Of a stretch of 14,725 nucleotides of DNA, positions 13,777 through 14,725 are shown piece by piece. A program made the translations under genes and the position numbers. This DNA comes from an uncultured Prevotella sp. GTDB lineage: Bacteria; Bacteroidota; Bacteroidia; Bacteroidales; Bacteroidaceae. Under the pieces are notes generated by a model. The model was not told the origin of the DNA and did not search any database. It worked only from the letters and a program-made list of their open reading frames with translations. The stretch spans positions 1-14,725 of the forward strand of contig CALEKA010000022.1 of NCBI GenBank assembly GCA_937898715.1, read 5' to 3'. Position 1 is the stretch's first letter; each line of letters begins with the position of its first letter.

Positions 13777-13866
13777 CGGGCTGAAAGCCCAATGCCCTAC
13801 ATAGCCCAGGGCAACGCCCTGGGTTCACAGATTACACTGACGAGTCGCCCTGAAAGGGCAAAAGTA
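13777..13866 (-). repeat. REP-like three-hairpin element, copy 2 (inverted)
   Basis: The same three hairpins in reverse order: GGGCT-GAA-AGCCC (13778-13790), CCCAGGGC-AAC-GCCCTGGG (13805-13823) and GCCCT-GAA-AGGGC (13847-13859). The linker between the last two (13824-13846) differs strongly from copies 1 and 3. It ends 11 nt before the transposase ATG. Confidence 0.88.
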
Positions 13867-13877
13867 AAAGATAACGA

Positions 13878-14333
13878 ATGCCACAATCCCTCAGCAAAAT
13901 ATACATCCACCTCATATTCCATATAAAAACAACGAGTCCTAAAATCTTAGAAAAAGATTGGGAGCGCGTCCACTCCTATATGGGGCAACTCGTCAATCTG
14001 ACTGGATGCAAAAATATTTGGGTCGGAGGAGTAGAGGATCACGCTCACATTCTGTTCCTCCTATCACGAGAAGTTACAATCTCACATGTGGCAGAAGAGG
14101 TAAAACGCAATAGCAGCAGATGGATAAAAGGCCTGTCGGACACCTATAAGCTCTTTACATGGCAAGGCGGATACGCAGCGTTCTCAGTGAGCCAGTCTGT
14201 GGCAGACAAAACATTGCAATACATCAAGCAACAACGCGAACACCATAAAAGATACTCTTTCAAAGAAGAATACCAGCGTTTCCTTGAGTCGTATGGCATT
14301 GAATACGATAAAGAATACGTTTTTAAGGATTAA
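13878..14333 (+). CDS. Y1 (HUH) transposase, IS200/IS605 or REP-associated (RAYT) type
   Basis: A 151-residue single-strand DNA transposase domain. The HUH metal-binding motif is H55-A-H57 in GGVEDHAHILFLL. The catalytic tyrosine is most likely Y115 in LQYIKQQREHHKRY, with the following glutamines and histidines as expected. These enzymes nick and join ssDNA at hairpins through a 5'-phosphotyrosine. The length equals a full Y1 domain, so the gene looks intact. No TnpB partner is present. The gene sits alone between an inverted REP-like element ending 11 nt before its ATG and a forward one starting 11 nt after its stop, which favours the REP-associated class over a standard IS200. A/T-rich codons contrast with the upstream genes. 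There is no clear promoter; it may be read from REP-adjacent sequence. Class (RAYT versus IS200 TnpA) needs phylogeny. Confidence 0.88.
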   Translation: MPQSLSKIYIHLIFHIKTTSPKILEKDWERVHSYMGQLVNLTGCKNIWVGGVEDHAHILFLLSREVTISHVAEEVKRNSSRWIKGLSDTYKLFTWQGGYAAFSVSQSVADKTLQYIKQQREHHKRYSFKEEYQRFLESYGIEYDKEYVFKD

Positions 14334-14343
14334 AGTAGTATTT

Positions 14344-14435
14344 TACTTTTGCCCTTTCAGGGCGAAACGTTGCTGCTTACGGGAACCCCAGGGCGTTGCC
14401 CTGGGCTATGTACACACATTGGGCTTTCAGCCCGC
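14344..14435 (+). repeat. REP-like three-hairpin element, copy 3 (forward)
   Basis: Hairpins GCCCTTTCAGGGC (14351-14363), CCCAGGGCGTTGCCCTGGG (14387-14405) and GGGCTTTCAGCCC (14421-14433). It is nearly identical to copy 1 and opposite to copy 2, so copies 2 and 3 form long inverted ends around the transposase gene. Confidence 0.88.
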
Positions 14436-14450
14436 GATAACGTATATAGC

Positions 14451-14725
14451 GAATCCCATTCCGGACAGATAAATACACAAGTCCTAACAAAAGACGGGCT
14501 GAAAGCCCGACGAATCCCATTCCGGACAAATAAATACACAAACCCTAACAAAAGGAGAAGACTGAAAGCCCGACGAATCCCATTCCGGACAGATAAATAC
14601 ACAAGTCCTAACAAAAGACGGGCTGAAAGGCCGACGAATCCCATTCTGGACAAATAAATACACAACCCCTAACAAAAGACGGGCTGAAAGCCCGACGAAT
14701 CACGTTCCGGACAGATAAATACACA
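14451..14725 (+). repeat. 61-bp tandem array of hairpin-containing units, running off the window
   Basis: Units begin with GAATC(C/A)C at 14451, 14512, 14575, 14636 and 14697, with spacings of 61, 63, 61 and 61. Each full unit holds TTCCGGACA(G/A)ATAAATACACAA, CCTAACAAAA and a hairpin GGGCT-GAA-AGCCC. The hairpin is decayed in the second full unit (near 14555-14570) and has one change in the third. Two variants alternate (CAGAT...GTCC and CAAAT...CCC), giving a dimer period near 123 bp. The array is cut by the window end. No gene is supported in 14334-14725. Confidence 0.88.

Noticed and set aside
13351..13828. Three long minus-strand ORFs rich in Ser, Leu and Phe
   Set aside because: They only translate the minisatellite, whose unit lacks stop codons on that strand in any frame. 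No homologous domain or promoter supports them.
14349..14675. ORFs on both strands through the 61-bp array
   Set aside because: They are repetitive translations of a hairpin array and shift frame with each unit (61 is not a multiple of three).
14451..14725. CRISPR array
   Set aside because: Spacing is regular, but the whole 61-bp unit is repeated with no unique spacers, and no cas gene is present.

Overview
The window looks like a chromosomal segment from a member of the Bacteroidota, most likely order Bacteroidales. Four signs support this. Promoters have the Bacteroidota -7 form TAnnTTTG (64-71, 5537-5544, 6890-6897, 10616-10623). SecD and SecF are fused into one 982-residue protein. A PCMD-type surface lipoprotein is paired with an outer-membrane beta-barrel protein. 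A histone-like (HU-related) gene is directly coupled to a T7-lysozyme-type amidase. I cannot name the genus. All credible genes lie on the + strand.

Left part (1-5103) is housekeeping: nadA (quinolinate synthase, NAD synthesis), a three-domain M24 Xaa-Pro aminopeptidase, rbfA (30S maturation) and, overlapping it by 4 nt, a LolC/LolE-type lipoprotein-release permease. Middle part (5104-9958) holds the HU-like/amidase pair with a good promoter and a possible palindromic operator, a perfect 21-bp-stem terminator, and secDF with its own promoter, a leader containing a 25-codon ORF, and a clear terminator.

Right part (10438-14725) is accessory. It holds a DinJ/YafQ-like toxin-antitoxin locus whose toxin carries a single-base frameshift, the PCMD lipoprotein/beta-barrel pair, and a repeat-rich end. 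That end contains a Y1 (HUH) transposase of the IS200/REP-associated type. It is boxed on both sides, 10-11 nt away, by inverted copies of a three-hairpin REP-like element. A third copy lies upstream, a 22/30-bp minisatellite lies between copies one and two, and a 61-bp array of hairpin units runs off the right edge.

Almost every longer intergenic gap is occupied by repeats. Four gaps (3163-3487, 5104-5670, 6483-7009, 9959-10659) carry a family of GC-rich hairpin elements that share a fold but differ by compensated base changes. One of these elements is a mosaic of two subfamilies. Most are bordered by AT-rich heptamer arrays. The REP-bounded Y1 transposase and the covarying hairpin family are the least ordinary parts of the window.
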